From contig ALYF01000002.1 in NCBI GenBank assembly GCA_000293845.2, positions 310,001 to 374,000 of the forward strand: a stretch of DNA of 64,000 nucleotides, read 5' to 3'. Below are positions 51,458 through 60,537 of this stretch, piece after piece. A model generated the notes under the pieces. It was given only the letters and a program-made list of their open reading frames with translations, was not told the DNA's origin and searched no databases. Positions within the stretch are counted from its first letter, which is position 1. Every line of letters begins with the position of its first letter. Both the position numbers and the translations under genes were made by a program. The DNA comes from an alpha proteobacterium IMCC14465 (lineage in GTDB: Bacteria; Pseudomonadota; Alphaproteobacteria; RS24).

Positions 51458-52984
51458 ATGATGTCACAGGATAACCCCAGCTCTCCATTCCCAATTCCAG
51501 TCTCAGATTTAGTGCCGAATACGCCAGCATTTGAAAACACGCCGCAAATTACGCCCACTGGCTTTAGAGAATATGATGCGCGCTGGCTTTTTCCTAGTGA
51601 AATCAATCTATCCGGCATTCAAGCCCTTGGTTTCGGCTTAGGCAATGTATTGCATGAATTGGCAGATACCCCGGCTCTCGTGGTTGGGCATGATTACCGC
51701 TCCTATTCACAATCTATCAAGCTGGCCTTGATTACCGGCCTGATGACGGCGGGTGCGAAGGTTTATGATATTGGGCTGGCGCTCTCCCCAACAGCATATT
51801 TTGCGCAATATGAGTTGGACGTTCCCGGCGTCGCCATGGTCACAGCCAGTCATAATGAGAATGGCTGGACAGGTGTCAAAATGGGTGCCAATCGTCCGTT
51901 AACTTTCGGCCCCGACGAAATGACGATGCTACGCAATATCGTCCTCAATAACACAGGTGTGTCCCGCAATGGCGGTAGCTATGAATTTGTGCCGGATATG
52001 GCAGAACGCTATATGGCTGACTTAACCAAACGCCCGGCCTTCAAAAGAAAGATTAAAGCTGTGCTTGCTTGTGGCAATGGTACAGCCGGCGTGTTCGCAC
52101 CTAAAACACTCTCTGCATTAGGAATTGAAACTGTTGATTTACATTGTGAACCCGACTTCACTTTCCCGAACCACAATCCAAACCCTGAAGATATGGAAAT
52201 GCTGCATTCTCTGAGTGCCAAAGTAAAAGAAACCGGCGCGGATATTGGCTTTGCTTTTGACGGTGACGGTGACCGCTGCGGCGTGGTGGATAATCAGGGT
52301 CGTGAGATTTTTGCCGACAAAATGGGGGTGCTGGTTGCCAGAGATCTCGCGGCAAAACATCCAAATGCAAAATTTGTCGCTGATGTAAAATCTACAGGGC
52401 TGTTTATGACTGACCCTGTGCTGAGTGAACTTGGCGCGGAGACGGTTTACTGGAAGACGGGTCATAGTTACATGAAACGCCATACTGTGGAGACAGGCGC
52501 AATGGCTGGGTTTGAAAAAAGCGGCCACTTCTTTTTTAACGCGCCGATTGGACGGGGTTATGATGACGGGCTGGTCACAGCAATTACGGTTTGTGAAATG
52601 CTAGAGCAGAATCCAGATAAAAGCATGGCGGACTTAAATGACAGCCTGCCACAAAGCTGGGGTTCTCCCACCATGTCACCCTATTGTGCCGATACAGAAA
52701 AATACGAAGTTGTTGACCGTGCCATTGCGCATTTTCAGCAATGTGCCGATGATGGCAAAAAAGTCGCCGGACAATCTATCCGCGATTTGGTAACGGTTAA
52801 TGGTATCAGGATAACTGTCGAGGATGGCACATGGGGGCTGGTGCGCGCCTCCTCCAACAAGCCAGGGCTTGTCGTTGTTGTTGAAAGCCCCGTTTCGGAA
52901 GCACGCATGCGGGATATGTTTGCTGAAATAGACAATTTATTGTCATCCTGGTCAGAAGTTGGTGAGTATGACCAAAAGCTCTGA
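51458..52984 (+). CDS. Phosphomannomutase/phosphoglucomutase
   Basis: A 508-residue alpha-D-phosphohexomutase that moves phosphate between C6 and C1 of mannose or glucose phosphates, feeding nucleotide sugars for polysaccharides and lipopolysaccharide. The phosphoserine loop is MVTASHNENGWTGVKMGANR, the metal-binding loop FAFDGDGDRCGVVD, the sugar-binding loop GFEKSGHFFFN and the phosphate-binding loop VRASSNKPGLVV. An N-terminal leader of 35 residues precedes the G-F-R-E-Y-D-A-R-W start of the fold. An AGAGGA ribosome site precedes the ATG. It converges with the permease gene, ending 2 bp apart. Confidence 0.92.
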   Translation: MMSQDNPSSPFPIPVSDLVPNTPAFENTPQITPTGFREYDARWLFPSEINLSGIQALGFGLGNVLHELADTPALVVGHDYRSYSQSIKLALITGLMTAGAKVYDIGLALSPTAYFAQYELDVPGVAMVTASHNENGWTGVKMGANRPLTFGPDEMTMLRNIVLNNTGVSRNGGSYEFVPDMAERYMADLTKRPAFKRKIKAVLACGNGTAGVFAPKTLSALGIETVDLHCEPDFTFPNHNPNPEDMEMLHSLSAKVKETGADIGFAFDGDGDRCGVVDNQGREIFADKMGVLVARDLAAKHPNAKFVADVKSTGLFMTDPVLSELGAETVYWKTGHSYMKRHTVETGAMAGFEKSGHFFFNAPIGRGYDDGLVTAITVCEMLEQNPDKSMADLNDSLPQSWGSPTMSPYCADTEKYEVVDRAIAHFQQCADDGKKVAGQSIRDLVTVNGIRITVEDGTWGLVRASSNKPGLVVVVESPVSEARMRDMFAEIDNLLSSWSEVGEYDQKL

Positions 52985-52986
52985 GC

Positions 52987-53805
52987 CTAAAAAACTGACC
53001 ACAAAATTCGTGCCGATGCGAGAAATAGGAAGAAGATAAAAATCTTCTCAAGGCGGTTCCGGTCAATCTTATGCGCCATTCGTGCGCCCATTGGGGCGGT
53101 AAGCGTTGTAACCGGAATAAGCAATAAGACGGCTAACCAGTTCACATAACCTAAAAAATAGGGTGCAAGCCCTTCTTTTCCCCAGCCGGAAACGACAAAG
53201 CCGAGACTACCGGGTAGCGCGATAAAAACACCCAATACCGCCGCCGTGCCGACTGCTTTGTGAATCGGGCGGCCAAAAAGGCGCATTGTGGTCACTGAAA
53301 ACGCACCGCCGCCAATTCCCATTAATGCCGAGAAAAATCCGATGATTAAAGCCACGCCGCGTTGCAACCAGATGGCTGGCATTTTGCCATCCAGCGAGTC
53401 ATCGACCTTATTGAACATCATATTGAGAGCAATGAGAGAGGTTAAAATCGCGAAGATAATTTTCAAAACCTCGGCATTAAAATAGCCCGCCAGCAACGCA
53501 CCAGAGACCACACCCGTCACCAAGAACGGCACCCATTGGCGCACCACACTCATATCAACCGCGTCATTTTTGTAATGAATACGCCCTGATTGAATAGAGG
53601 TCAGCACAATAATGGTTAATGACGTTGCAACCGCCGCATGCATCTGATGCGCTTCATCAAGTCCAAGAAAGATGAAAGTTTGAAACAGCACAGGCACAAG
53701 AACAGCCCCACCGCCAATACCGAGCAAACCCGCCATGTAACCAGCAACACTGCCGGCAAGAATAAACAGAGCAATCAGAACAGGCATTTCCAGTTCAGGC
53801 ATCAT
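52987..53805 (-). CDS. TauE/SafE-family sulfite exporter-type permease
   Basis: A 272-residue inner-membrane permease with about eight membrane segments. The two repeated halves show GYMAGLLGIGGGAVLVPVLF near residue 20 and LIIGFFSALMGIGGGAFSVT near residue 155, the hallmark of the family. Members export or import small sulfonates, sulfite or other organic anions; the substrate here is unknown. It lies 23 bp after dusA and is the last gene of that run. Confidence 0.9.
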   Translation of the reverse strand: MMPELEMPVLIALFILAGSVAGYMAGLLGIGGGAVLVPVLFQTFIFLGLDEAHQMHAAVATSLTIIVLTSIQSGRIHYKNDAVDMSVVRQWVPFLVTGVVSGALLAGYFNAEVLKIIFAILTSLIALNMMFNKVDDSLDGKMPAIWLQRGVALIIGFFSALMGIGGGAFSVTTMRLFGRPIHKAVGTAAVLGVFIALPGSLGFVVSGWGKEGLAPYFLGYVNWLAVLLLIPVTTLTAPMGARMAHKIDRNRLEKIFIFFLFLASARILWSVF

Positions 53806-53828
53806 GACACCCTTTCTCTGAAGGCGTT

Positions 53829-54869
53829 TTAATCAACTGTCTGATTAAAATCATGGTTCACTTCATTATTGATATCATTTTTTCGCTGAACGGCCTGCAA
53901 CGCAGCTTGGCGCACCGCATTCAGCGCGCCAGATAAAACAGAGGCGTCAGCTTCATTTTTAGGCGCATTCTCACTCAAATAACGTCGCCATAAACGCCCG
54001 CCGGGTTGTGACTGAAAAAGTCCCATAAGGTGTCGGGTCAGCGCATGCAATGGCACACCTTCGGAGACAAGTTTTTCCGCATAAGGTATCAAGGCTTCCA
54101 CAACAGCCTCGCGACAAGGAGGCTCGGTGTCATCATTAAAAATAAGACGATCTACATCAGCAAGAATATAAGGGGTTTTATAAGCGGCGCGACCCAGCAT
54201 CACACCATCTACATGTTGTAAATGCGCCTCCGCCTCCGACAAAGTATCAATCCCGCCATTTAAAATAATCGTTAAATCTTGGCGAGACTTTTTCAGCGCA
54301 TAAACGAGGTCATAATTAAGAGGCGGAATATCACGGTTTTGTTTGGGGCTTAAGCCATCCAGCCATGCTTTGCGGGCATGAACGATGAACACGTCGCACC
54401 CGGCCTGCGCAGATAGTTCTACCAGATGGAAAAGGGCTTCCTCTGGGTCTTGATCATCAACGCCTATGCGAGATTTCACAGTAACGGGAATGTTAACATT
54501 GGCGCGCATTGCCGCCACACATTCTGCAACAAGTTCGGGTTCCTGCATCAAGCACGCCCCAAATCGGCCTGCTTGTACCCTATCGGAAGGGCAGCCTACA
54601 TTGAGATTGATTTCGTCATAGCCAAAATCTTCGCCAATCTTGGCCGCCTCCGCCAGCGCCTTAGCTTCGCTACCGCCCAGTTGGAGCGCAACGGGATGTT
54701 CCTCAGAATTGAAAGACAGGAGACGCTCGCGGTCGCCATGGCGCACCGCATCAGCCGTGACCATTTCAGAATAAAGTCGAGACCTTTTAGACAAGAGCCG
54801 CAAAAAATAGCGGTCATGCCTATCGGTCCAATCCATCATTGGCGCTATACAAAATCGATGCGTATTCAT
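53829..54869 (-). CDS. dusA: tRNA-dihydrouridine synthase A
   Basis: An FMN-dependent enzyme that reduces U20/U20a in the tRNA D-loop. The 346-residue protein has the N-terminal FCIAPMMDWTDRHDRYFLRL, the FMN-binding ALQLGGSEAKALAEAA, the catalytic Cys region EINLNVGCPSDRVQAGRFGA, VTVKSRIGVDDQDPEE and VFIVHARKAWLDGLSPKQNR. The ATG at 54869 is favoured by the family start; an earlier TTG adds nine residues. The C-terminal tail repeats asparagine-rich residues. It follows glnE by about 40 bp. Confidence 0.95.
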   Translation of the reverse strand: MNTHRFCIAPMMDWTDRHDRYFLRLLSKRSRLYSEMVTADAVRHGDRERLLSFNSEEHPVALQLGGSEAKALAEAAKIGEDFGYDEINLNVGCPSDRVQAGRFGACLMQEPELVAECVAAMRANVNIPVTVKSRIGVDDQDPEEALFHLVELSAQAGCDVFIVHARKAWLDGLSPKQNRDIPPLNYDLVYALKKSRQDLTIILNGGIDTLSEAEAHLQHVDGVMLGRAAYKTPYILADVDRLIFNDDTEPPCREAVVEALIPYAEKLVSEGVPLHALTRHLMGLFQSQPGGRLWRRYLSENAPKNEADASVLSGALNAVRQAALQAVQRKNDINNEVNHDFNQTVD

Positions 54870-54911
54870 GGGATAGATATGGCTCAAATAGCTCAAGATG
54901 TCTTGAAAAAA

Positions 54912-57869
54912 TTAGTCTGATAGATGTCCAAACATGCGTACAAAAATGTCGCGTACGGATTTTTGATGCTCACTCAGCGTTTGCTCTAGATGCGCCATAT
55001 CAGGTAAGGCCGAGCTTTGACATAACAGCAAATTGAGCGCTGGAGAAAATGGTGGCTTTACCGGTGTATCCAGGCACAGGCGAAAAATCTGCAAAAGCCC
55101 TGAATAAAAACTCAACGCCTCGGTGAGACGAGACTTATCATCAGGCGTCAGGATGTTTTCAGTTCCAAGCAATTCAAGATTGGCTTTCGTGGAAGCGTCA
55201 ATTTGGGCGGCAAGCGTGTTTCCATGAATCAAACACAAACCTTGAGCAATAAATTCAATATCAACCAACCCACCTGGCGCGTGTTTGATATCCCATTTGG
55301 CATCACTTTTTTTAGTATGATGCGCCTCAAGTCGTTTTTTCATATCAACAATATCGCGCCGCGCTTCATGAGCATCACGAGGCATTGCAAAAATCTTTTT
55401 TTGTAAATTGTGGATTTGGGCGGTTAACCCTGCACCCCCTGCCAGCACACGTCCTCGCGTCAACGCCATATGCTCCCACAACCAAGCATTTGAGAATTGA
55501 TAATCTTCAAAACTCTGGATTTTTGTCACAAGCGGGCCTGAATTTCCCGATGGGCGCAACCGCATATCCACTTCAAAGAGATGGCCTTCAGATGTCGGGA
55601 CCGTCATGGCGGAAATAAAACGTCGCGCGGCCCGACTGAAGAAAACTTCCATAGAAGACGTCATTTCAGACGTGGAACGATAGGTGATGTTCTTTGAATA
55701 ATCTTTATCAGCACAAATAATCATAAGATCGAGATCAGAGGATACGGTCATTTCGCGGCTACCCAATTTCCCAAGCCCCAGCACAACCATTTCAGAACCA
55801 TGAGGCAGCGAAGCCTCGCCGAGCATATCTTTCAGCACAAAGTCATAAAGAACACGCGCACTCGCATCTGCAACTTTGGTAATATCCAGGCCAGCTTCAA
55901 GACCGTTTAATTTGCCGGATAGAATTTGCGTCCCGATTCTGAAAATCTTTTCTCTATGCCACCGTCGCGCAGCATCAAGCATATCTTCAAAATGAGTGAT
56001 ACCGGACATATAGGTTTGTAATTCAAGAAATATCTCATCGGTATCCGGGAGGGGATGATTGAAATTCGGATCAAGAAGGCTGTCCAGTGTTACAGGACGT
56101 CTGCTTAATTGTGCTGACAAACGGGGCGCAGTGCCGACAATATCTGTGACAAGATTAAGCAGGTCAGGATTAGACTGAAACAAGGAGAATATTTGCACCC
56201 CAGACGGTAAACCATTGAGAAAATCGTTAAAGCGCGCAAAAGCAAAATCTGGATCAGGTGTTTGCGACAGGCTTTGCAGGATAAGTGGTTTTAATCTGGT
56301 TAGTAACTCTCTGGCGCGGGGTGTTCGCACTGCCGCAAATCTACCGCTATGCCAGCCTCGGATTTCATCAGACATTTTCTCGGCCCTTGTAAACCCCATA
56401 CGGGTGAGAGTCTCCAATGTCTCAGGGTCGTTCTCACTGCCAACAAAAACAAGATTACCCATCTCATTTGCCAGCGCCTCACCCTGCTCAAATAATTCAG
56501 CATAATGCGACTGCACGGTTTGCAGCACTTCAGTCAATCTAACGCGAAATTCGTCAAGCGTTTCAAAACCGCAGAATTCTGCAAAGACTTGAAGTTTCTC
56601 CTCTGTCTTGGGAAGCGTGTGGGTCTGCTCATCCTGTTGCATTTGCAAGCGATGCTCAATGCCTCGCAGAAAATGATAAGCCTCAGTCAACGCCTTCACA
56701 GTTTCAACTTTTATCCAACCGCGCTCTGCCAGTTGAATAAGCATGGGACATGTTTCGGACCCACGCAGGCTTTTATCGCGCCCCCCAGCAATGAGTTGCT
56801 GTGTCTGCACAAAAAACTCAATCTCTCTAATACCGCCTCTGCCGAGTTTGATATTATGGCCTTCAACAGCAATATGACGATGCCCTCTTACGGCATGGAT
56901 TTGCCGTTTCATGGCATGCACATCTTCAATGGCGGCAAAATCAAGATTTTTGCGCCAGATAAAAGGCGACAAAATAGAGAGCAATTTATCGCCCGTCTCT
57001 TTATCACCGGCAACCTGACGCGCTTTTATAAAGGCGGCACGTTCCCAATTCTGCCCGAAGGACTCATAATAAACTTCTGCCGCCGGAATAGACACGGCTA
57101 CTGGCGTTGAACCGGGGTCAGGACGCAACCGCAAATCCACACGAAAGACAAAACCTGCCTCAGTTGTAGATTGTAAGATGGTAGATAAATCTTTCGTCAG
57201 TTCAATCCAGAATTCTGCAATCTTATCATGACTAAGCGCAGTCATGCCCTCGGGCTCATAAAACACGACAATATCAATATCGGAAGAATAGTTTAGCTCA
57301 CGCGCGCCATATTTACCCATGCCCAAAATCACACATTGGGATTGATCAGCCAAAAGCGGCGCCTGCATGTCATATTGCTGTGACTTATTTTGAAGCAACC
57401 AGTTAAAACTCACCCTAATAGCAGCATCAGCTAAATTGGTTAGTGTTCCGGTGACATCTTCTAGCGACCAGATTTCAGCAATATCTGCCATAGCTGTAGC
57501 CAGCGAAATACTCTGGCGGCAGAGACGCAAATCCCGCATAAGTTCATCACGGGTGCAGGACAAATCCAGTGCATACAAGTCGGCCATAATTTTTTCACAA
57601 AAGATATCCGGCCCATCATCTGCAAGCCCCTGCAACAATTCCGGACGTGTGCGAATGATACGGGTTAAGAATGACGAGCCTGCAAAAATTTGTAAAAACA
57701 AATCTTCATGGTCATTCACAAATGCGATAATCTTTGATTGCGCGTCGGTAGATAATTCAGCAATCCATATTGATTGACAATCTGCAAGATGACTTATCGC
57801 GACACGATTAGCTTCGTTGTCACCACGCGTCACATCTATTTTCTTTCGGTCTGAAAAACGCCTCATCAT
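54912..57869 (-). CDS. glnE: Bifunctional glutamine synthetase adenylyltransferase/removase
   Basis: Controls glutamine synthetase by adding or removing AMP, under PII and glutamine. The 985-residue protein has both nucleotidyltransferase domains: the N-terminal removase domain with GARELNYSSDIDIVVFYEPE (around residue 210) and the C-terminal adenylylation domain with GSREMTVSSDLDLMIICADK. Their D-x-D metal motifs are intact. Linker helices fill residues 330-680. The start overlaps the histidine-kinase stop by four bases. This order (response regulator, kinase, glnE) is frequent in alphaproteobacteria. Confidence 0.96.
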   Translation of the reverse strand: MMRRFSDRKKIDVTRGDNEANRVAISHLADCQSIWIAELSTDAQSKIIAFVNDHEDLFLQIFAGSSFLTRIIRTRPELLQGLADDGPDIFCEKIMADLYALDLSCTRDELMRDLRLCRQSISLATAMADIAEIWSLEDVTGTLTNLADAAIRVSFNWLLQNKSQQYDMQAPLLADQSQCVILGMGKYGARELNYSSDIDIVVFYEPEGMTALSHDKIAEFWIELTKDLSTILQSTTEAGFVFRVDLRLRPDPGSTPVAVSIPAAEVYYESFGQNWERAAFIKARQVAGDKETGDKLLSILSPFIWRKNLDFAAIEDVHAMKRQIHAVRGHRHIAVEGHNIKLGRGGIREIEFFVQTQQLIAGGRDKSLRGSETCPMLIQLAERGWIKVETVKALTEAYHFLRGIEHRLQMQQDEQTHTLPKTEEKLQVFAEFCGFETLDEFRVRLTEVLQTVQSHYAELFEQGEALANEMGNLVFVGSENDPETLETLTRMGFTRAEKMSDEIRGWHSGRFAAVRTPRARELLTRLKPLILQSLSQTPDPDFAFARFNDFLNGLPSGVQIFSLFQSNPDLLNLVTDIVGTAPRLSAQLSRRPVTLDSLLDPNFNHPLPDTDEIFLELQTYMSGITHFEDMLDAARRWHREKIFRIGTQILSGKLNGLEAGLDITKVADASARVLYDFVLKDMLGEASLPHGSEMVVLGLGKLGSREMTVSSDLDLMIICADKDYSKNITYRSTSEMTSSMEVFFSRAARRFISAMTVPTSEGHLFEVDMRLRPSGNSGPLVTKIQSFEDYQFSNAWLWEHMALTRGRVLAGGAGLTAQIHNLQKKIFAMPRDAHEARRDIVDMKKRLEAHHTKKSDAKWDIKHAPGGLVDIEFIAQGLCLIHGNTLAAQIDASTKANLELLGTENILTPDDKSRLTEALSFYSGLLQIFRLCLDTPVKPPFSPALNLLLCQSSALPDMAHLEQTLSEHQKSVRDIFVRMFGHLSD

Positions 57870-59245
57870 GTGTCTAATGTTAGCACAATTTCTGCTTTCA
57901 GCCCTTGAGGGAAATTTTGGTGGAGACGAAGCATACCGCCGTGACGTTGTACAATCGCGGAGACAAGCGATAGGCCTAGACCACTTCCTGGCCTATTTCG
58001 GCTGGCATCCAAACGCACAAACCGCTCTGTTACGCGTGACATATCGGATGGGGGAATGCCGGGGCCGTTATCAGCCACATATATGGTGAGTATATCATTC
58101 GATTTGGTAAGACCAACCGAAATAATCGGCGTATCCGCATGACCATATTTCAGGGCATTATCAATAAGATTAATCAGCGCTTGAGACATGAGAGGGCGTG
58201 CCGCATTGATTAAAATTGGTGCATCAGGCAAATCTAGCTGGAAACTGACACCAATCTCTTCACCGGCAGGCTCCATGAATTCAACAGCCTGCTTGATGAG
58301 GTCAATCACATCAAGCTTTTCTTTTTTAATATCCCGTGCCCCGGCCTCAAGTTGCGCCACAGATAATAACGCATTGAAAACGGCCAGAAGTTCATCCGCT
58401 TCCGCAATTGTTTCTTGTAAGACGTTTTTATAATCTTCGGAGCTCGCGGGTTTCATCAAGGTGACTTCCAGCCTGTTACGCAACCTGTTAATCGGACTGC
58501 GTAAATCATGGGCAATATTATCCGTGACATCGCGCATGCCATCCATCAGGCTTTCAATCCTGCCTAACATCAAATTGAGATTCATGCCCAGCTGGTCAAT
58601 CTCATCGCCACTGCCCTTTAACGGAATACGGCGGGATAAATCACCAGCCATAATGTCTGAGCTGGTACGATTAATACTGTCTATTCGACGGGTGAAATTC
58701 CGACTGATAACGACACCGCCAAAGAGACCAAAAAATATCGTTAGCCCCAAACCATAAATCATAGCGTTTAAAATGACGTCTCCGAATTTTTTGAACTCCT
58801 CCACATCACGCCCAACCAGAAGGTAAAAACCTTGCGGCAAAGTAAATGACTTGGCACGCGCGGCATGCATTTCCTCCAAATTATTGGTGATACGCAAAAA
58901 CTCAAATTCGTGCCAACCATCACCGGTCTCTTGCAAATCAGGGATTTTATTAAGATTACCCGCCATGGGACGCCCATCAGGGTCGACCAGGAGATAAATC
59001 GACAAACGCGGGTCTCTGCTTAACACGGCCACACGTCGCGCAAGGCTGGGTATCCCCCCCTTCTGGAACCTCTCTGACAAATCGGCAATATCGGCTTCTA
59101 TCGCCGCATCGGTTTGACCGGAAATGAGGCTGACCGTATTCCAGTAAAGATACGCATAGAGGGAGGACGTCGATAACAGGAATATCGACAAATACAGCAA
59201 AGCTGCTCGAAAAGTGGTCGTGCGAAGAAGTTTAGTCTGGAACAC
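57866..59245 (-). CDS. Membrane sensor histidine kinase
   Basis: A 459-residue HAMP-type kinase. Membrane segments lie at about residues 13-33 and 156-178, with a periplasmic sensing domain between. The HAMP domain follows, then the H-box AHDLRSPINRLRNRLE with the phospho-accepting His, N-box ALINLIDNALKYG, G1 VADNGPGIPPSD and G2 GSGLGLSLVSAI. The signal is unknown. It overlaps the response-regulator stop by 14 bases and glnE by four, so all three are one transcript; its partner is surely the adjacent regulator. Confidence 0.93.
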   Translation of the reverse strand: MFQTKLLRTTTFRAALLYLSIFLLSTSSLYAYLYWNTVSLISGQTDAAIEADIADLSERFQKGGIPSLARRVAVLSRDPRLSIYLLVDPDGRPMAGNLNKIPDLQETGDGWHEFEFLRITNNLEEMHAARAKSFTLPQGFYLLVGRDVEEFKKFGDVILNAMIYGLGLTIFFGLFGGVVISRNFTRRIDSINRTSSDIMAGDLSRRIPLKGSGDEIDQLGMNLNLMLGRIESLMDGMRDVTDNIAHDLRSPINRLRNRLEVTLMKPASSEDYKNVLQETIAEADELLAVFNALLSVAQLEAGARDIKKEKLDVIDLIKQAVEFMEPAGEEIGVSFQLDLPDAPILINAARPLMSQALINLIDNALKYGHADTPIISVGLTKSNDILTIYVADNGPGIPPSDMSRVTERFVRLDASRNRPGSGLGLSLVSAIVQRHGGMLRLHQNFPQGLKAEIVLTLDT

Positions 59246-59909
59246 GTAAGGAGTACCCCGCCCCTCTTATGGTGTGCACTAATGGCGGGTCGAAATCTTT
59301 ATCAATTTTCGATCGTAAACGCGAAATGTGAACATCAATAACATTCGTTTGTGGGTCAAAATGATATTCCCAGACATTTTCCAGCAGCATGGTTCTGGTC
59401 ACGACTTGTCCGGCATTGCGCAATAAATATTCCAGCAATTTAAATTCACGGGGCTGGAGGTCTATGGCTTTTTCGTGTCGCGTCACCCGCCTAGACAGGA
59501 GATTCATTTCCAAATCTTCAAAACTCAATAGCGTCTCGGCCTTATGACCAGAGCCGCGTTTTACCAATACGTCAATTCTGGCTAATAATTCCACAAAGGC
59601 AAAAGGCTTGCTTAGATAATCATCTCCGCCGGATTTCAGACCTTTAACGCGGTCATCAACATCTCCCAATGCAGATAAAAACAAGACCGGCGTGGTGACA
59701 TGGTTTTGGCGAAGCCGTTCGACCAGCGTAAGACCATCAAGGCCTGGAAGCATGCGGTCAACAATAAGGACATCAAATTTTCCGACAAGCGAAAGCTCAT
59801 AACCTTCTTCACCATCGGCGGCATGATCCACAATATGACCACTTTCTTGTAGGCCTTTAATGACATACTTCGAAGCTTCTTTGTCGTCTTCAATCAATAA
59901 AATATGCAT
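59232..59909 (-). CDS. OmpR-family response regulator
   Basis: A 225-residue two-component regulator. The receiver domain has the acidic pair EDD at residues 7-9, the phospho-acceptor Asp in LIVDRMLPGLDGL at about residue 51, and the K in YLSKPFAFVELLARI. The C-terminal winged-helix DNA-binding domain has DLQPREFKLLEYLLRNAGQV and HISRLRSKIDKDFD. Target genes are unknown. A long hairpin lies 20 bases upstream of its ATG. Confidence 0.95.
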   Translation of the reverse strand: MHILLIEDDKEASKYVIKGLQESGHIVDHAADGEEGYELSLVGKFDVLIVDRMLPGLDGLTLVERLRQNHVTTPVLFLSALGDVDDRVKGLKSGGDDYLSKPFAFVELLARIDVLVKRGSGHKAETLLSFEDLEMNLLSRRVTRHEKAIDLQPREFKLLEYLLRNAGQVVTRTMLLENVWEYHFDPQTNVIDVHISRLRSKIDKDFDPPLVHTIRGAGYSLRVPD

Positions 59910-59929
59910 TCATATATCCTAAACAAATT

Positions 59930-59973
59930 GGCGGCGATGAGAAAGGAGGGAGGAGAAACTTTCTATCGCCGCC
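59930..59973 (-). terminator. Long hairpin between ccmH and the response regulator
   Basis: GGCGGCGAT (59930-59938) pairs perfectly with ATCGCCGCC (59965-59973). After a one-base bulge the stem continues as AGAAAG with CTTTCT, leaving a 13-base purine-rich loop on the plus strand. In the minus direction it lies about 90 bases after ccmH and is followed by AATTTGTTT, which fits a terminator of the ccm run. It could also shape the 5' leader of the regulator mRNA. Confidence 0.55.
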
Positions 59974-60064
59974 ATAACGCAAATGGACTTGGGGAGAACG
60001 CATTGCGCACTCTCAAGCTACAAAATGCAGCTTAAACACGACATTACGAGGAGATTAATTATTG

Positions 60065-60487
60065 TTAATCTTGCTTAATTTTAGGAGCATTGCGAAAAAA
60101 AGACCGCATGAAGAAAATCCCTATAATCACCAGCAAGAATGGCAAAGCCCATAGAGGGGCATTTTTTATATCAAAGCGCGGTTTCAACAGCGCAAATTCA
60201 CCATAGCGGTCTTCAATGAAATCAAGAATTTCATCATCGGATTTTCCAGCTTTAATTTGCTCACGAAGTAGCCGCCTTAAATCTGCGGCTAGCGGCGCAT
60301 CGCTATCGTCAATGGACTGATTTTGGCAGACCATACATCGAAGTTCCATGGATAAAGCTCGGGCGCGGGCTTCGAGCTTGTCATCATCAAAGGCCTCGCC
60401 CGGACTGATGGCAAAAGCTGGCAAACTGAGCAACCAACAGGCCAAAATCAGAAAGATAGCTTTTTGTGATATTGCTTTCAGGGTCAT
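60065..60487 (-). CDS. ccmH: Cytochrome c maturation protein CcmH
   Basis: A periplasm-facing thioredoxin-like oxidoreductase that reduces apocytochrome c for haem ligation. About 140 residues. The N-terminal hydrophobic segment (AIFLILACWLLSLPAFA) is a signal anchor, the C-x-x-C pair is in LRCMVCQNQSIDDSDAPLA, and a second membrane helix lies near residues 110-130 (ALPFLLVIIGIFFM). The start is uncertain: ATG at 60487 is the one nearest the signal sequence, but in-frame ATGs inside a tandem repeat lie further upstream at 60502 and 60520, and no clear ribosome site marks any. Confidence 0.92.
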   Translation of the reverse strand: MTLKAISQKAIFLILACWLLSLPAFAISPGEAFDDDKLEARARALSMELRCMVCQNQSIDDSDAPLAADLRRLLREQIKAGKSDDEILDFIEDRYGEFALLKPRFDIKNAPLWALPFLLVIIGIFFMRSFFRNAPKIKQD

Positions 60488-60498
60488 GAGATGTACTA

Positions 60499-60537
60499 CC
60501 ATATCATTGGGCCATATCATTAGGCCATATCATTGGG
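60499..60537 (-). repeat. 13-bp tandem repeat at the ccmF/ccmH junction
   Basis: Three units of CCATATCATTGGG (the middle one reading CCATATCATTAGG) run head to tail and fill the gap between the ccmF stop and the ccmH start. The unit is not a multiple of three. On the minus strand each unit supplies an ATGATATGG. Confidence 0.9.

Noticed and set aside
60055-60078. TTAA spaced repeats resembling CtrA sites
   Set aside because: The spacers are six bases, not the seven of TTAA-N7-TTAA, and the site lies at the end of ccmH, not at a promoter.
60499-60537. Tandem repeats as a CRISPR array
   Set aside because: There are no spacers between units and no cas genes; it is a simple 13-bp tandem repeat.
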